Origin: JAVBTR01 sp031556065
GTDB lineage: Bacteria > Bacillota > Clostridia > Christensenellales > Aristaeellaceae
Direction: 5' to 3'
NCBI GenBank assembly: GCA_031556065.1
Contig: JAVBTR010000078.1
Span: 15,818-79,817, forward strand
DNA length: 64,000 nt
Made by a program: the position numbers and the translations under genes. The stretch's first letter is position 1; each line of letters opens with the position of its first letter. Shown piece by piece: positions 8,364 to 16,984 of this stretch. A model generated the notes under the pieces. It worked only from the letters and a program-made list of their open reading frames with translations, had not been told where the DNA came from and searched no databases.

Positions 8364-9263
8364 ATGAAATTTCTTTGCTTTGGCTCGCTGAACATCGATC
8401 ATACTTATAAAGTGCCCCGCATGGTTGTGGAGGGCGAAACGCTAAATTCCCTCTCTTACACTTTTAATGTAGGCGGAAAAGGGTTAAACCAATCGATCGC
8501 GCTGGCAAGGGCAGGGGCCAGCGTATACCATGCCGGGATGATAGGACCCGATGGCAGCGAGCTTATGAAGACCCTTCAAGCCGCAGGCATCAATACCTCC
8601 TACATCGAAACCGGGGATGCACCCACCGGCCATGCTATTATCCAAGTGGATCAACAAGGCCGCAACTGCATTTTGCTCCATGGCGGCGCTAATCAATGCA
8701 TTACCCACGCCTTTATCCATAGGGTGTTGCAGCATTTTGGCCAAGATGATGTGCTGGTATTGCAAAATGAAACCAGCTGTTTGGCCGAATTAATCCGCGA
8801 AGGGAATAGCCTTGGTATGAAAGTGGTACTCAACCCTTCGCCCATCTCCCCAGCCTTATTCGGCGCGCCATTGGAATATGTGGATTTGTTTATCATGAAC
8901 GAAATTGAAGGCAACGCTCTTTGCGGTGAAACGGAGCCTTCTAACATTCTAAATACAATGAAAAAAAAGTATCCCCGCTCCCAGTCTGTATTGACGCTAG
9001 GGAGTAAGGGCGCTTGTTTTGGCGGCAACGAAAACTTGTTTATCCCAGCTGCACCTGCTGCCGCTATTGATACAACTGCTGCAGGCGATACCTTCACAGG
9101 GTATTTTTTGCATCATTGGATCAATGGTGAAACCATTGAAGCTTCCCTGAAAATAGCGGCGGCGGCCGCTGCCATCGCCGTATCCCGCATAGGTGCTGCC
9201 GCGTCTATCCCCTTTGCGCAAGAGGTTGCCACAAGATATGGAGCAAAAGCAAATAAAGGATAA
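8364..9263 (+). CDS. Ribokinase-like PfkB sugar kinase
   Basis: A 299-residue PfkB-family kinase with the N-terminal glycine motif (NVGGKGLNQSIALARAGA) and the C-terminal catalytic motif DTTAAGDTFTG, whose last Asp is the base. It is expected to turn ribose released by the preceding hydrolase into ribose 5-phosphate using ATP. The start follows AAGGGGGAGGG. The motif has Ala-Ala-Gly-Asp in place of Gly-Ala-Gly-Asp, as in many ribokinases. It is the second PfkB domain of the locus, the first being fused to the regulator. It ends the operon: a strong hairpin follows. Confidence 0.85.
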   Translation: MKFLCFGSLNIDHTYKVPRMVVEGETLNSLSYTFNVGGKGLNQSIALARAGASVYHAGMIGPDGSELMKTLQAAGINTSYIETGDAPTGHAIIQVDQQGRNCILLHGGANQCITHAFIHRVLQHFGQDDVLVLQNETSCLAELIREGNSLGMKVVLNPSPISPALFGAPLEYVDLFIMNEIEGNALCGETEPSNILNTMKKKYPRSQSVLTLGSKGACFGGNENLFIPAAPAAAIDTTAAGDTFTGYFLHHWINGETIEASLKIAAAAAAIAVSRIGAAASIPFAQEVATRYGAKANKG

Positions 9264-9269
9264 CTGCTG

Positions 9270-9325
9270 AAAATGCCCCCTTTTGTCAGACAGTAGGGTA
9301 TACTGCCAACAAAAGGGGGCATTTT
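9270..9325. terminator. Strong bidirectional terminator
   Basis: A 17-bp perfect inverted repeat, 9270-9286 against 9309-9325, with arms containing GCCCCCTTTTGT and ACAAAAGGGGGC and A/T-rich outer ends. It lies between the stop of the ribokinase and the stop of the convergent 62-residue gene, so it can end transcription in both directions. Confidence 0.88.
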
Positions 9326-9350
9326 CATTGGGTTAACCATCTTTGCCGGG

Positions 9351-9539
9351 CTACTGCAGCAAGGAATCCACAAAGCCCTGCATGTCCTCCTTGGATGTGG
9401 CTTGGCGGGCCTTATCGATAATGCGCTGGCGTTCATCTTTTGGTAAAGAGGAAAAATGCCGCATGGCGTTAACGTTGTGGCTTAAGGCCATGATAAAGCC
9501 CTGTGGCATGGCTGGATCGGAAAACGGGTTGTTCATCAT
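9351..9539 (-). CDS. Small conserved Clostridia-type protein of unknown function
   Basis: A 62-residue protein beginning MMNNPFSDPAMPQGF, followed by two helices (LSHNVNAMRHFSSL, then KDERQRIIDKARQ) and a polar end. Small proteins of this pattern recur in Clostridia as uncharacterised short genes; this is from memory, not a search. A strong AAAGGAGGTG site precedes the paired Met codons, so either Met may start. No membrane segment or metal motif is seen. It lies 46 bases downstream of the YyaL-like gene and is probably co-transcribed with it. Confidence 0.6.
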   Translation of the reverse strand: MMNNPFSDPAMPQGFIMALSHNVNAMRHFSSLPKDERQRIIDKARQATSKEDMQGFVDSLLQ

Positions 9540-9585
9540 TTAAAAACACCTCCTTTCCACCTTATTTTTCGCTTTTAGTTTAATG

Positions 9586-11535
9586 CTATTCCGGCAAAAC
9601 GTTGGCTGGCGGCAGGCAAGTATTTCCCCGGCAAAGATAGTAAGTAATCTGGTTGTTTTCAAGAGGATAATCCTCCGTTGGTTCGTTAAGGATGGTGGTA
9701 TAGCCATCCTTTTTAAGCTTGGCCGCTATTTTTTCCCGCTGGCTGATATCCGTTAAAACCACTGTCAGGTGATCCTTGGGTTTTTTATTTTCCAACAGTG
9801 CCAGCATAAAGGCCGATTGGGCGCTTGGGTTCGGCGCTGCCTGGCGGCTTAAAAAATCCTCCTGTTTATTTAAAACAGGCTGAAGGTTTTCGTTGCCTGG
9901 GAAGTTTAAAAGCTGTACCAGGTTTAGCAGCATCATGCTGTTGCCAGAGGGCAGAGCCCCGTCATGTGTTTCCTTGGGTCTGGCGATCAAATGCTGGTTT
10001 TCCTTGCCGGAAAGAAAAAACCCCCCAGCTTCAAAATCGAAAAAGCTTTCTATGGCCACATTCAAAAGGGCTTTGGCGTCTCTTAAATGCGCTTCTTCCA
10101 GGGTAACGCGGTAAAGCTGGAGGAAGGCGAAGACCATGAAAGCGTAATCGTCCAGCAAGCCTGGGTTGGAACGCTTGCCTTCCCGAAAGCTGATAAAAAG
10201 CCGATGGTTTTCCATGAGGTTCTCTTTTATAAACTGAATAGCCTTCCGGGCCAGATAAAGGCATTGCCTGTTTTCCAAGGCCAGATAAGCCTGGCACAAG
10301 GCCCCAATCATCAGACCATTCCAAGCGGTGAGAATCTTATCGTCTAAATGGAGGGCTGTCCGTTCCCTTCTATATTGGTAAAGAGGCTCCATGGCCAGGG
10401 GCATTTCTTCCCTGGCGTCGGATTGAATCAGCTGGTTAGGGATGCTTTTGCCTTCAAAATTCCCTTGGGAGGTAATATCGTAAAGCTGATTAAAAACCTC
10501 CCCCCGTTCCTTGCCTAAAACAAAGAAAACCTCTTCCGGGGTAAACAGATAATACTTTCCTTCCTCCCCATCGCTATCCGCATCCTGGGCGGAATAGAAG
10601 CCCCCCTGATCGCCGACCATTTCCCGCTTTAAATAAATAAGAATTTTTTCGCAAACCCTTCGGTAACTTTCATTCCCTGTTTTTTCAAACGCCTTGGCAT
10701 AGGCCCATAACAGCAGGGCGTTATCGTAGAGCATTTTTTCAAAATGGGGGGCAAGCCATTTGGCATCGGTGGAATAACGGGAAAAGCCGTAACCGATCTG
10801 ATCGAAAATCCCGCCCCTGGCCATTTGGGTAAGGGTTTTTTCCGCCATGGCCAGGCTCTTTTCATCCCCTTGCTCCAATAAAAACACCAGGGTATGGCCC
10901 ATGGGGAACTTAGGCGCCCGGCCAAAGCCGCCATTGCGAGAATCAAAGGTTTTTTTGAACTCGCCTGTTGCTTTTTCAATAAGCTGTTCATGGGATAGAA
11001 TATCTTCGGAACCTGTCTTTTCAGTGGAATTGATAAAAGCTGTGATCTCTCCAGCATTTTTGATCAGCCTTTCCCGATCGGTTTCCCACTGGGTTTTCAC
11101 TGTTAAAAGCAGTTCCACAAGGCCTATGATACCGTACCGGCTGCGTTTTGGCAAATAGGTGCCCGCGTAAAAAGGCCGGCCCTCTTGATCCATCATAATG
11201 GTCATAGGCCAGCCGCCGCTGCCTGTTAAAGCCAAGCACACGTTCATATACACGCTGTCGATATCCGGGCGTTCTTCTTTATCCACCTTGATGGCAATAA
11301 AATAGCTGTTGAGAATTTCCGCCACTTCTTCATCTTCAAAGCTTTCGTGAGCCATTACATGACACCAGTGGCAGGTGGAATAACCGATGCTTAAAAAAAT
11401 AGGCTTGTCTTCTATTTTAGCTTTTTCAAAGGCTTCATTGCCCCAAGGCAGCCAATTGACCGGGTTATGAGCATGCTGTAACAAGTACGGACTGGTTTCA
11501 AAGGCCAGCTGATTAGATGCATAATTGTTTTCCAT
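9586..11535 (-). CDS. YyaL-like thioredoxin-domain protein (DUF255)
   Basis: A 649-residue protein matching the YyaL/SPATA20 family: an N-terminal thioredoxin-like domain with YSTCHWCHVMAHESF (CxxC around residue 55-60) and GSGGWPM, then an (alpha/alpha)6-barrel like those of N-acylglucosamine epimerases through the rest. The family is widespread but its substrate is not established; a redox or sugar-modifying role is suggested by the fold. The length is typical. The start follows AGGAAAGCC. It is cytoplasmic, as no signal peptide is seen. Confidence 0.85.
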   Translation of the reverse strand: MENNYASNQLAFETSPYLLQHAHNPVNWLPWGNEAFEKAKIEDKPIFLSIGYSTCHWCHVMAHESFEDEEVAEILNSYFIAIKVDKEERPDIDSVYMNVCLALTGSGGWPMTIMMDQEGRPFYAGTYLPKRSRYGIIGLVELLLTVKTQWETDRERLIKNAGEITAFINSTEKTGSEDILSHEQLIEKATGEFKKTFDSRNGGFGRAPKFPMGHTLVFLLEQGDEKSLAMAEKTLTQMARGGIFDQIGYGFSRYSTDAKWLAPHFEKMLYDNALLLWAYAKAFEKTGNESYRRVCEKILIYLKREMVGDQGGFYSAQDADSDGEEGKYYLFTPEEVFFVLGKERGEVFNQLYDITSQGNFEGKSIPNQLIQSDAREEMPLAMEPLYQYRRERTALHLDDKILTAWNGLMIGALCQAYLALENRQCLYLARKAIQFIKENLMENHRLFISFREGKRSNPGLLDDYAFMVFAFLQLYRVTLEEAHLRDAKALLNVAIESFFDFEAGGFFLSGKENQHLIARPKETHDGALPSGNSMMLLNLVQLLNFPGNENLQPVLNKQEDFLSRQAAPNPSAQSAFMLALLENKKPKDHLTVVLTDISQREKIAAKLKKDGYTTILNEPTEDYPLENNQITYYLCRGNTCLPPANVLPE

Positions 11536-11606
11536 GGCTTTCCTTCCCCTTCTTATTTCCTTGGGGGATAGAATGCCCGAAAAAATACAATTTTAACTAT
11601 GCCGCT

Positions 11607-11936
11607 TTATTCTTGGCGGCCCTTTTTAATTGTCTCTACAAGCCCTTCAACCATTCTTAATTCATAGCCGTTCATTTGCTTTATATCTTTAATAATGGAT
11701 TCGATCCGCGGATCGGCTTTTTCCGGAAGGTTTTCTAAAGCATTAGGACCAAGAAATTCCCAAACAGATATGCCAAGAGCGGGGCAGATTTTTTTCAGTG
11801 TTTCCAAACCTACTTCTCTTTTGCCAGTTTCATAATTGCTTATAGCGCCTTGCTTTACTCCTGATAGTTTTCCAAGACGATATTGACTTAAGCCTTTCTC
11901 TTTTCTTATATTTGCGAGGCGTTCACCGTTTGTCAT
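11607..11936 (-). CDS. XRE-family transcriptional regulator
   Basis: A 109-residue protein with an N-terminal Cro/C1 helix-turn-helix (residues ~5-60, including LSQYRLGKLSGVKQGAISNYE) and a short acidic C-terminal helix that may dimerise. GGAGGCGAAGCT precedes the ATG. It is divergent from another XRE gene, with 150 bases between start codons that hold three repeated sites (see 11954-12041), so it very likely regulates itself and its neighbour. The pair resembles phage or integrative-element repressor/antirepressor control modules, but no phage or integrase gene is visible. Confidence 0.8.
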   Translation of the reverse strand: MTNGERLANIRKEKGLSQYRLGKLSGVKQGAISNYETGKREVGLETLKKICPALGISVWEFLGPNALENLPEKADPRIESIIKDIKQMNGYELRMVEGLVETIKKGRQE

Positions 11937-11953
11937 AGCTTCGCCTCCTCTCG

Positions 11954-12041
11954 TATACTTCTATAGAATTATAACAAGAGCCATTAAATATGAAAATATA
12001 CTTCATTTAGCGTTTACATTATACTTCTTTAGGCGTATAAT
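11954..12041. promoter_or_regulatory. Divergent promoters with three TATACTTC operator repeats
   Basis: TATACTTC occurs at 11954, 11997 and 12020, in the same orientation. The third forms a 20-bp site with arms TATAC and GTATA (12020-12039). Rightward promoter: TTTACA at 12013-12018, 17 bases, TATAAT at 12036-12041; the third repeat fills its spacer. Leftward promoter on the minus strand: TTTTCA at 11996-11991, 17 bases, TATAAT at 11973-11968; the other two repeats flank it. The layout is like a phage switch with three operators between two repressor genes. Which regulator binds is not determinable by reading. Confidence 0.65.
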
Positions 12042-12086
12042 TATCGTGAATAAATTTTTAATCGCTTAGCTGGAGGTTATAAGACA

Positions 12087-12338
12087 ATGAACATAGCAGG
12101 CCACCGCATCAGGGTCGCACGGGCAATAAACAGGCCGCCGTTAACCCAGCAGGATATAACGATTCAACTGCAAATACAGGGATACAAAATATCGAAATCC
12201 CTCATATCCAAAATAGAAAACGGCAAGCGGGGGATATCAGACATCGAACTGAAAGCCATTGCAAGGGTACTCAATGTTTCGGTAAGCTGGCTTTTAGAAG
12301 ATAGTGATAATATGCCAAAAATCGAAAAAGGGCTATAG
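12087..12338 (+). CDS. XRE-family transcriptional regulator, Cro-like
   Basis: An 83-residue protein, essentially one helix-turn-helix domain (GYKISKSLISKIENGKRGIS as the recognition region), ending soon after SWLLEDSD. Its start follows GGAGGTTATAAGACA. It is divergent from the 109-residue XRE gene and shares its operator region. No operon partner follows; 189 bases with a hairpin repeat lead to the convergent recF. Such a short protein is likely a Cro-like competitor of the longer regulator, which is inference. Confidence 0.78.
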   Translation: MNIAGHRIRVARAINRPPLTQQDITIQLQIQGYKISKSLISKIENGKRGISDIELKAIARVLNVSVSWLLEDSDNMPKIEKGL

Positions 12339-12445
12339 CAGTAAGCATAAGGGATACATAAGCGATATGCTTCCTATGCCTACATATAAGCCTGTTTCAA
12401 GAATCGTTCCACTCTCTTGACTTGGGTACTGTTTTTACCCTTCGG

Positions 12446-12496
12446 TAGGTTACGTTGGGTTTCACCCAAACCCATTCAAGGGTTATAACCCTTGAA
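12446..12496. repeat. Dispersed hairpin repeat between xre and recF
   Basis: A 31-base constant block (12446-12476) containing GGTTACGTTGGGTTTC and a small TTGGGT/ACCCAA hairpin recurs exactly, inverted, at 31107-31137. Next to it is a perfect 22-bp palindrome (12475-12496, centre TTA/TAA, arms with CAAGGG/CCCTTG). The other copy has a different palindrome in the same place. It lies between convergent stops, so it may also serve as a terminator. The rest of 12339-12527 shows nothing else that I can support. Confidence 0.7.
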
Positions 12497-12527
12497 AATC
12501 CAATATTTTCAATTACGGTAAAGGCAG

Positions 12528-13646
12528 TCAATCCCCTAATATGCCATTACCTTCTTCATCCAAGGAAACCCGGACCCGCATATCTGTTTTATCCACAGGA
12601 AAATCTGATTCGTCGGTACAGGTTACAATGGTTTGGACACCGGAAATATAATCCAGCAGGAGACTGCGGCGCTGCATATCCAACTCGCTCATCACATCGT
12701 CTAGCAAAAGCACAGGGCTTTCGTCATGCTGCTGGGTTAACAGGGTAATTTCCGACAGCTTTAAAGACAAAGCAGCGGTTCTTATTTGCCCCTGGGAGGC
12801 AAAGGACCTCATGTCTTTACCGGACAAACTCATAATAATATCATCCCGGTGGGGGCCAAAGTTGGAAGTGCCCCGCTTAATGTCCTCACGGCGGAATTTT
12901 TCAAGGCCTTCAAACAGGGCCTGTCCTATGTCTTTTTCATTTTCCACACAGGCCCGGTAGCGAATTTTAAAGGATTCCCGGCCAGCCCCGGATAAATACT
13001 GGTAATTTTCGTGTACCAAGGGTTCCAAATCTGCTATAAACTTAAGCCGCCGTTTAATAATCACCGACCCTGCCTGCTGCAATTGCTCGTCCCAAATAGG
13101 CAGCATAGCGGCGCTTGGGTGGCCTTCATTGCCAAACATGGTTTTTAATATGGCATTGCGCTGGGAAAGGGCCCCGTTATATTTTTGCAGCTCATAAAAA
13201 TAAGAGGCCGATTGCTGGCACAACAGCATATCCATAAAGCGGCGGCGGCAAGAAGGGCCGTCCTTAATTAAATCCAAATCCTCAGGGGAAAAGATAACGC
13301 AGGTCACATGACCCATCATTTCCCCAAGGCGTTTAGGAGGCTTACCGTTTAATATGATCTGTTTTTTCTTTAATTCCTTAGGGCAAAGCCTAATGCTCAC
13401 CTCATGGGGCCCATCCCGGCGGGTGGCTTTCACAGCCACCTGAGCCATATCCTCCCCCCGTCGTACCAAATCCCCATCCTTTTGCAGACGGTGGCTTCTT
13501 CCCAAGGCGCAAAGATGCACGGCTTCCACAATGTTGGTCTTCCCAACACCATTTTGGCCGTGCAGCACCGTGGTTCCTTTTGAAGGATTTAACACGGCTG
13601 TTTTGTAATTGCGAAAATTTGATAAAACAATTTTATCGACGGTCAA
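12528..13646 (-). CDS. recF: DNA replication and repair protein RecF
   Basis: A 372-residue SMC-like ATPase with Walker A GQNGVGKT (residues ~31-38), the RecF signature region with SPEDLDLIKDGPSCRRRFMD, and a Walker B near VLLLDDVMSELD. It loads RecA at gaps with RecO and RecR. It sits 18 bases after dnaN, the usual bacterial dnaN-recF order next to the origin. The start is ATG preceded by AAGGGAGCC. gyrB, often next, does not follow; the transcript ends at a hairpin repeat. Confidence 0.95.
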   Translation of the reverse strand: MTVDKIVLSNFRNYKTAVLNPSKGTTVLHGQNGVGKTNIVEAVHLCALGRSHRLQKDGDLVRRGEDMAQVAVKATRRDGPHEVSIRLCPKELKKKQIILNGKPPKRLGEMMGHVTCVIFSPEDLDLIKDGPSCRRRFMDMLLCQQSASYFYELQKYNGALSQRNAILKTMFGNEGHPSAAMLPIWDEQLQQAGSVIIKRRLKFIADLEPLVHENYQYLSGAGRESFKIRYRACVENEKDIGQALFEGLEKFRREDIKRGTSNFGPHRDDIIMSLSGKDMRSFASQGQIRTAALSLKLSEITLLTQQHDESPVLLLDDVMSELDMQRRSLLLDYISGVQTIVTCTDESDFPVDKTDMRVRVSLDEEGNGILGD

Positions 13647-13664
13647 GCCATTTGGCTCCCTTCC

Positions 13665-14777
13665 TTAGAAAACACGTACTGGCAGTACCAAATAAGTATA
13701 TTTTTCCCCTTCCGGCGGGCATATCACACAGGGGGATACGTTAGAATTAAACCGCATGCACAATTCTTCATCGGAAATATTGCGGATTACATCGCTTAGG
13801 TACCGGGCGTTAAACGCAATATCCATTTCCCCGCCTTCGATCTGGATAGCGATGGTCTCTTGCATATCGCCCAGCTCGGCGTTGGAAGAAATCATCATGT
13901 CGGCGGAAGTCAGATGCAATTTGATCAGGTTATTTTTACCTTCCCGGGCCATAAGGCTGGCACGGTCGATGGCATTGTTTAAATCGTTGCGGTTCACCTT
14001 CACACGGGTTTTCCAATCCACAGGCAGAATCTGCTTGTAGTTGATGTATTCCCCAGCCAGAAGCACGCTGGATATACAGGTTTTGCCAAACTTGGCAAAC
14101 AGGCGGGATTTATCGAAGGTGAATTCTACCTTTTCTTCGCTGTCAGCCAGAATCTTGCTCATTTCTGAAAGCACCTTGCCGGGAATCACCGCCTGGAGCT
14201 TGGTTGCTTCATCTGGCAATACAAAGGTATCGCTGTAACGCTGCAAAGCCAGACGGAAGCCATCAAGGCCCACCAGCCGGGCTTCAGAGGAAGTGACTTC
14301 CAGCAGGCAGCCTGTTAAAATCTGACGGCTTTCATCGGTGGCAATGGCGAAAATCACTTTCTGTATCATTTCTTTAAAGGTATTTTGCGGCAAAGCCACA
14401 TCTTGCCCGTTTTCCACCATGAGCATCAAGGGAAAATCCACCGGAGACATGCAGGTTAAGCTGGTGCGGGAAGACATGCATTTGATCAGCGCTGTGTTTT
14501 TTTCGTTAACGTTAATATCCACCATACCATCGGGAAGCTTGCGAACCAGTTCCGTAAGCAATTTACCTGGCAGTACGGTTTGGCCATGTTTTTCGATGTC
14601 AGCGCTAATCTGGGTACGAATGGTTAATGCCCCATCGGTACAGGTAAGAAAAACGCCGTCATCGTCTGTTTCAAGCAAAACCCCTTCTAACACGGGTTTA
14701 GCGGGCCTTGCCGCGATAGCTCTGGTAACATAATTCAGGCCTTCCAGTAAATCGTGAGCGGTAACATGAATGTACAT
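13665..14777 (-). CDS. dnaN: DNA polymerase III beta sliding clamp
   Basis: A 370-residue three-domain clamp, with the N-terminal segment RAIAARPAKPVLEGVLLE and a C-terminal tail ending LVLPVRV, both typical. The ring tethers polymerase III to DNA. The start follows AAGGAGG. The upstream region is a probable oriC (14823-15065), as in the dnaA-oriC-dnaN-recF arrangement, but dnaA is not beside it. Confidence 0.95.
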   Translation of the reverse strand: MYIHVTAHDLLEGLNYVTRAIAARPAKPVLEGVLLETDDDGVFLTCTDGALTIRTQISADIEKHGQTVLPGKLLTELVRKLPDGMVDINVNEKNTALIKCMSSRTSLTCMSPVDFPLMLMVENGQDVALPQNTFKEMIQKVIFAIATDESRQILTGCLLEVTSSEARLVGLDGFRLALQRYSDTFVLPDEATKLQAVIPGKVLSEMSKILADSEEKVEFTFDKSRLFAKFGKTCISSVLLAGEYINYKQILPVDWKTRVKVNRNDLNNAIDRASLMAREGKNNLIKLHLTSADMMISSNAELGDMQETIAIQIEGGEMDIAFNARYLSDVIRNISDEELCMRFNSNVSPCVICPPEGEKYTYLVLPVRVF

Positions 14778-14822
14778 CGTAAAACCTCCTTGGTGGTTGT
14801 TGATATAAGAGTATTTATTTCG

Positions 14823-15065
14823 TAGTAGTAGTAGGGGGTGTGGATACTGTGGAAAAGTGGTTTTATCCCTGCTGTGGCCTTGCTAAAGGGGCCTGGAAAA
14901 AATGTGGGTAACTTGACATATTTTGTCGATGGGCTGGGGATAAAGAAGGGCTTGCCCCTCTATATTCAAAGCGGGCGGCTTTTCAATCCATGCTTTTTTT
15001 AAGCCTGAACCCGGAAAGTAGGTTGAAACGATTTTTTTATCCACATATTAACAGGGTGTGGATAA
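14823..15065. other. Probable replication origin oriC with DnaA-trio unwinding element
   Basis: Four TAG triplets in a row (14823-14834) are followed by GGGG, then TGTGGATAC (14839-14847) and TGTGGAAAA (14848-14856). Read on the other strand this is two DnaA boxes, a GC run and 3'-GAT-5' DnaA-trios, the basal unwinding layout described for Bacillus subtilis, pointing at dnaN as there. Further boxes are TGTGGGTAA (14903-14911), a perfect TTATCCACA (15037-15045) and its complement (15057-15065). This fills the 345-base gap between dnaN and the NYN gene. A parS site lies 8.5 kb away, which supports the assignment. GC skew was not computed. Confidence 0.8.
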
Positions 15066-15122
15066 CTTTCGTCCACAGAAGAAACTGCTTTTTAGCATAT
15101 GCAGGCCTTGTGGAGGATAGAA

Positions 15123-16112
15123 CTAAATCAGTTGAATCAGCATGGTGTTTTGCTCATCCATTTCAACGATCATCAGGCCGTCTTTTTCCAATTGCTTCAT
15201 CACATCGGAAAAGCGTTTGAAGCCAATGGTCTTTTCTTGAAAATCCGGGTAGGCTTCTAAAATATCGGCCTTGAGAATGGAAGGATTGATTCTTTCGAAC
15301 CCATCTTCCTTGTAGTGCTTAAGAATGTCTTTAAAGGCTGCTTGCCAGTTATCCTTGTTAAGCTGGGGGCCTTGGGCGGTTTCTTTATTGGCGGGGGATA
15401 CCATCATGTTAAAGTTATCGTTTCTGATACGGATGGTGCCAAACTGCTTTTCAAGCTTGGTGAGCAGCTTGCCAAAGGAAGCGCATCCATAGGTTTTTTC
15501 GGAAAAATCGGGCTTGAGGCGCATAAGAACGCCCTTGACCTCGCTGGCATAAATCTCGTCCTTTTCAGCCTGCTCCGAAAGAATAGAATCCACCAGCTTG
15601 TTAAGCTCCTGCAGATCGGCTGTTTCTTCCGATTGGGCGGTGTTCTTTTTCTTTTGCTGGGCGTTGCGCCGGGCGCCTACGGTTTCCATAAACTGAAATT
15701 CATTGCAGGCATTAATAAAAATGGTGGAAGCCACTTCGCTTCTTGAAATACCTAAAACGAACTTGCCCATGGATTTAAGCTTGCCCACCAAGGGGTTATA
15801 ATCACTGTCCCCGGAAACAATGCAGAAGCTGTCGATCAGTTCGTTGGTATAGGCCACTTCCAGGGCATCGATCACCAGGTGAATATCCGCATTGTTTTTT
15901 TGTGCGTAGCCATAGCGCAAAGAAGGGATGACCGTAAAGGTGTTGGATAAAAGGGTTTCGGTTAAATCCCCGTATTTCTCTGTATAGCCGTATACACGGC
16001 CTAAAAGGATATCCCCCCGAATTTTGACTTTTTCAATAATGTTATTCAGCGTGGCTACCTTTGCGCCGCAATTTTCCAAATCCACAAACACGGCAAATTT
16101 TGATCCTGCCAA
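15123..16112 (-). CDS. NYN-domain ribonuclease-like protein with OST-HTH/LOTUS repeats
   Basis: A 329-residue protein. Residues 1-145 are a LabA/DUF88-type NYN domain with the conserved acidic positions (FVDLENCG, NNADIHLVIDALE, SGDSDYNPL), a PIN-like fold expected to cut RNA. Residues ~175-245 and ~260-329 look like two OST-HTH (LOTUS) modules that bind RNA, separated by a charged linker. The probable start is TTG preceded by GGAGGGG. It occupies the place beside the origin where dnaA would normally be found. The target RNA is unknown. Confidence 0.82.
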   Translation of the reverse strand: MAGSKFAVFVDLENCGAKVATLNNIIEKVKIRGDILLGRVYGYTEKYGDLTETLLSNTFTVIPSLRYGYAQKNNADIHLVIDALEVAYTNELIDSFCIVSGDSDYNPLVGKLKSMGKFVLGISRSEVASTIFINACNEFQFMETVGARRNAQQKKKNTAQSEETADLQELNKLVDSILSEQAEKDEIYASEVKGVLMRLKPDFSEKTYGCASFGKLLTKLEKQFGTIRIRNDNFNMMVSPANKETAQGPQLNKDNWQAAFKDILKHYKEDGFERINPSILKADILEAYPDFQEKTIGFKRFSDVMKQLEKDGLMIVEMDEQNTMLIQLI

Positions 16113-16127
16113 TATAATCCCCTCCGA

Positions 16128-16838
16128 TTAAATCCTGAAAGTAAAACGGTCCCCGCGAATGTATTGCACGGAGGTGTGAATAGGCTGCCCTAGTTTATCG
16201 TAAATCACTTCGTATAAGTGTAAAAGCGCTTCGCCGTTTTCTACTTCCAAATACTTTGCCTGCTGGGCGGTGGCGTGGCAAAGGGAAATATCGTGGGTGG
16301 CGCGGTGGGGCTCCACATGATGGCGAAGAAGAATATCGTATAAGGAGCCTGAAAGGTCTTCGCTTAAAAGATACTGATAGCCTTGGGAAAACACGTTTTT
16401 TTCAAACATCACCGGCATGTTATCCGAAAGGCGTAGACGAAGGATTTCGATAACGGAATCCTCCTCTGAAATATGGAGGTCCGTAGCATCCTTTAAGCTG
16501 GGCTTGGTGGAAAAGGCCTGAATGAGAATTGCGCCCGGTACCTTTCCCATATCCCGGCAGGCATCGGAAAACCCGGTCACGTCCCGAAGATCGCGTTTAA
16601 GCTTGGGCATGGCCACAAAGGTACCCTTGCCCTGCATGCGGATAAGCAAGCCTTCCTCTGTTAAATCGGAAAGGGCTTTGCGCACGGTAACCCGGCTTAC
16701 GCAATAATGCTGGCATAATTCCGGTTCGGAAGGGATGCGGCTGTGCACGGGATAAACGCCGCTTTTAATGTCTGCGTAGAGCTTGTCCTTTAGCTGTTTG
16801 TATAAAGGGCTTAAGCTGCGGCTATCTAATTTATCCAT
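16128..16838 (-). CDS. GntR/HutC-family regulator with UTRA effector domain
   Basis: A 236-residue protein with an N-terminal GntR winged helix (LYKQLKDKLYADIKSGVYP, then SRVTVRKALSDLTEEGLL) and a UTRA domain ending VQYIRGDRFTFRI. UTRA domains bind sugars or small phosphorylated ligands. I chose ATG 16838 because AAGGAGG precedes it; a longer open frame to 16898 has no such site. The stop lies 15 bases before the NYN gene start, so the two may share a transcript. The target operon is unclear; the divergent glycosyltransferases or the carbohydrate genes further right are possible. Confidence 0.85.
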   Translation of the reverse strand: MDKLDSRSLSPLYKQLKDKLYADIKSGVYPVHSRIPSEPELCQHYCVSRVTVRKALSDLTEEGLLIRMQGKGTFVAMPKLKRDLRDVTGFSDACRDMGKVPGAILIQAFSTKPSLKDATDLHISEEDSVIEILRLRLSDNMPVMFEKNVFSQGYQYLLSEDLSGSLYDILLRHHVEPHRATHDISLCHATAQQAKYLEVENGEALLHLYEVIYDKLGQPIHTSVQYIRGDRFTFRI

Positions 16839-16984
16839 GGCCAACGCCTCCTTCAAGTTAAAACAGTATACCATTTTTTTTAATACATTACAATGCAAAT
16901 GAAGACATTATCACAGAAAAAACATTGCAATATACCCTGAAATTGGTTACAATTAAACGAATGATGATGAACGGAGGCAAGCAA

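Noticed and set aside
12475..12496. Perfect 22-bp palindrome as operator of the XRE gene
   Set aside because: It lies downstream of that gene's stop and belongs to the dispersed hairpin family, so a regulatory-site reading is not supported.
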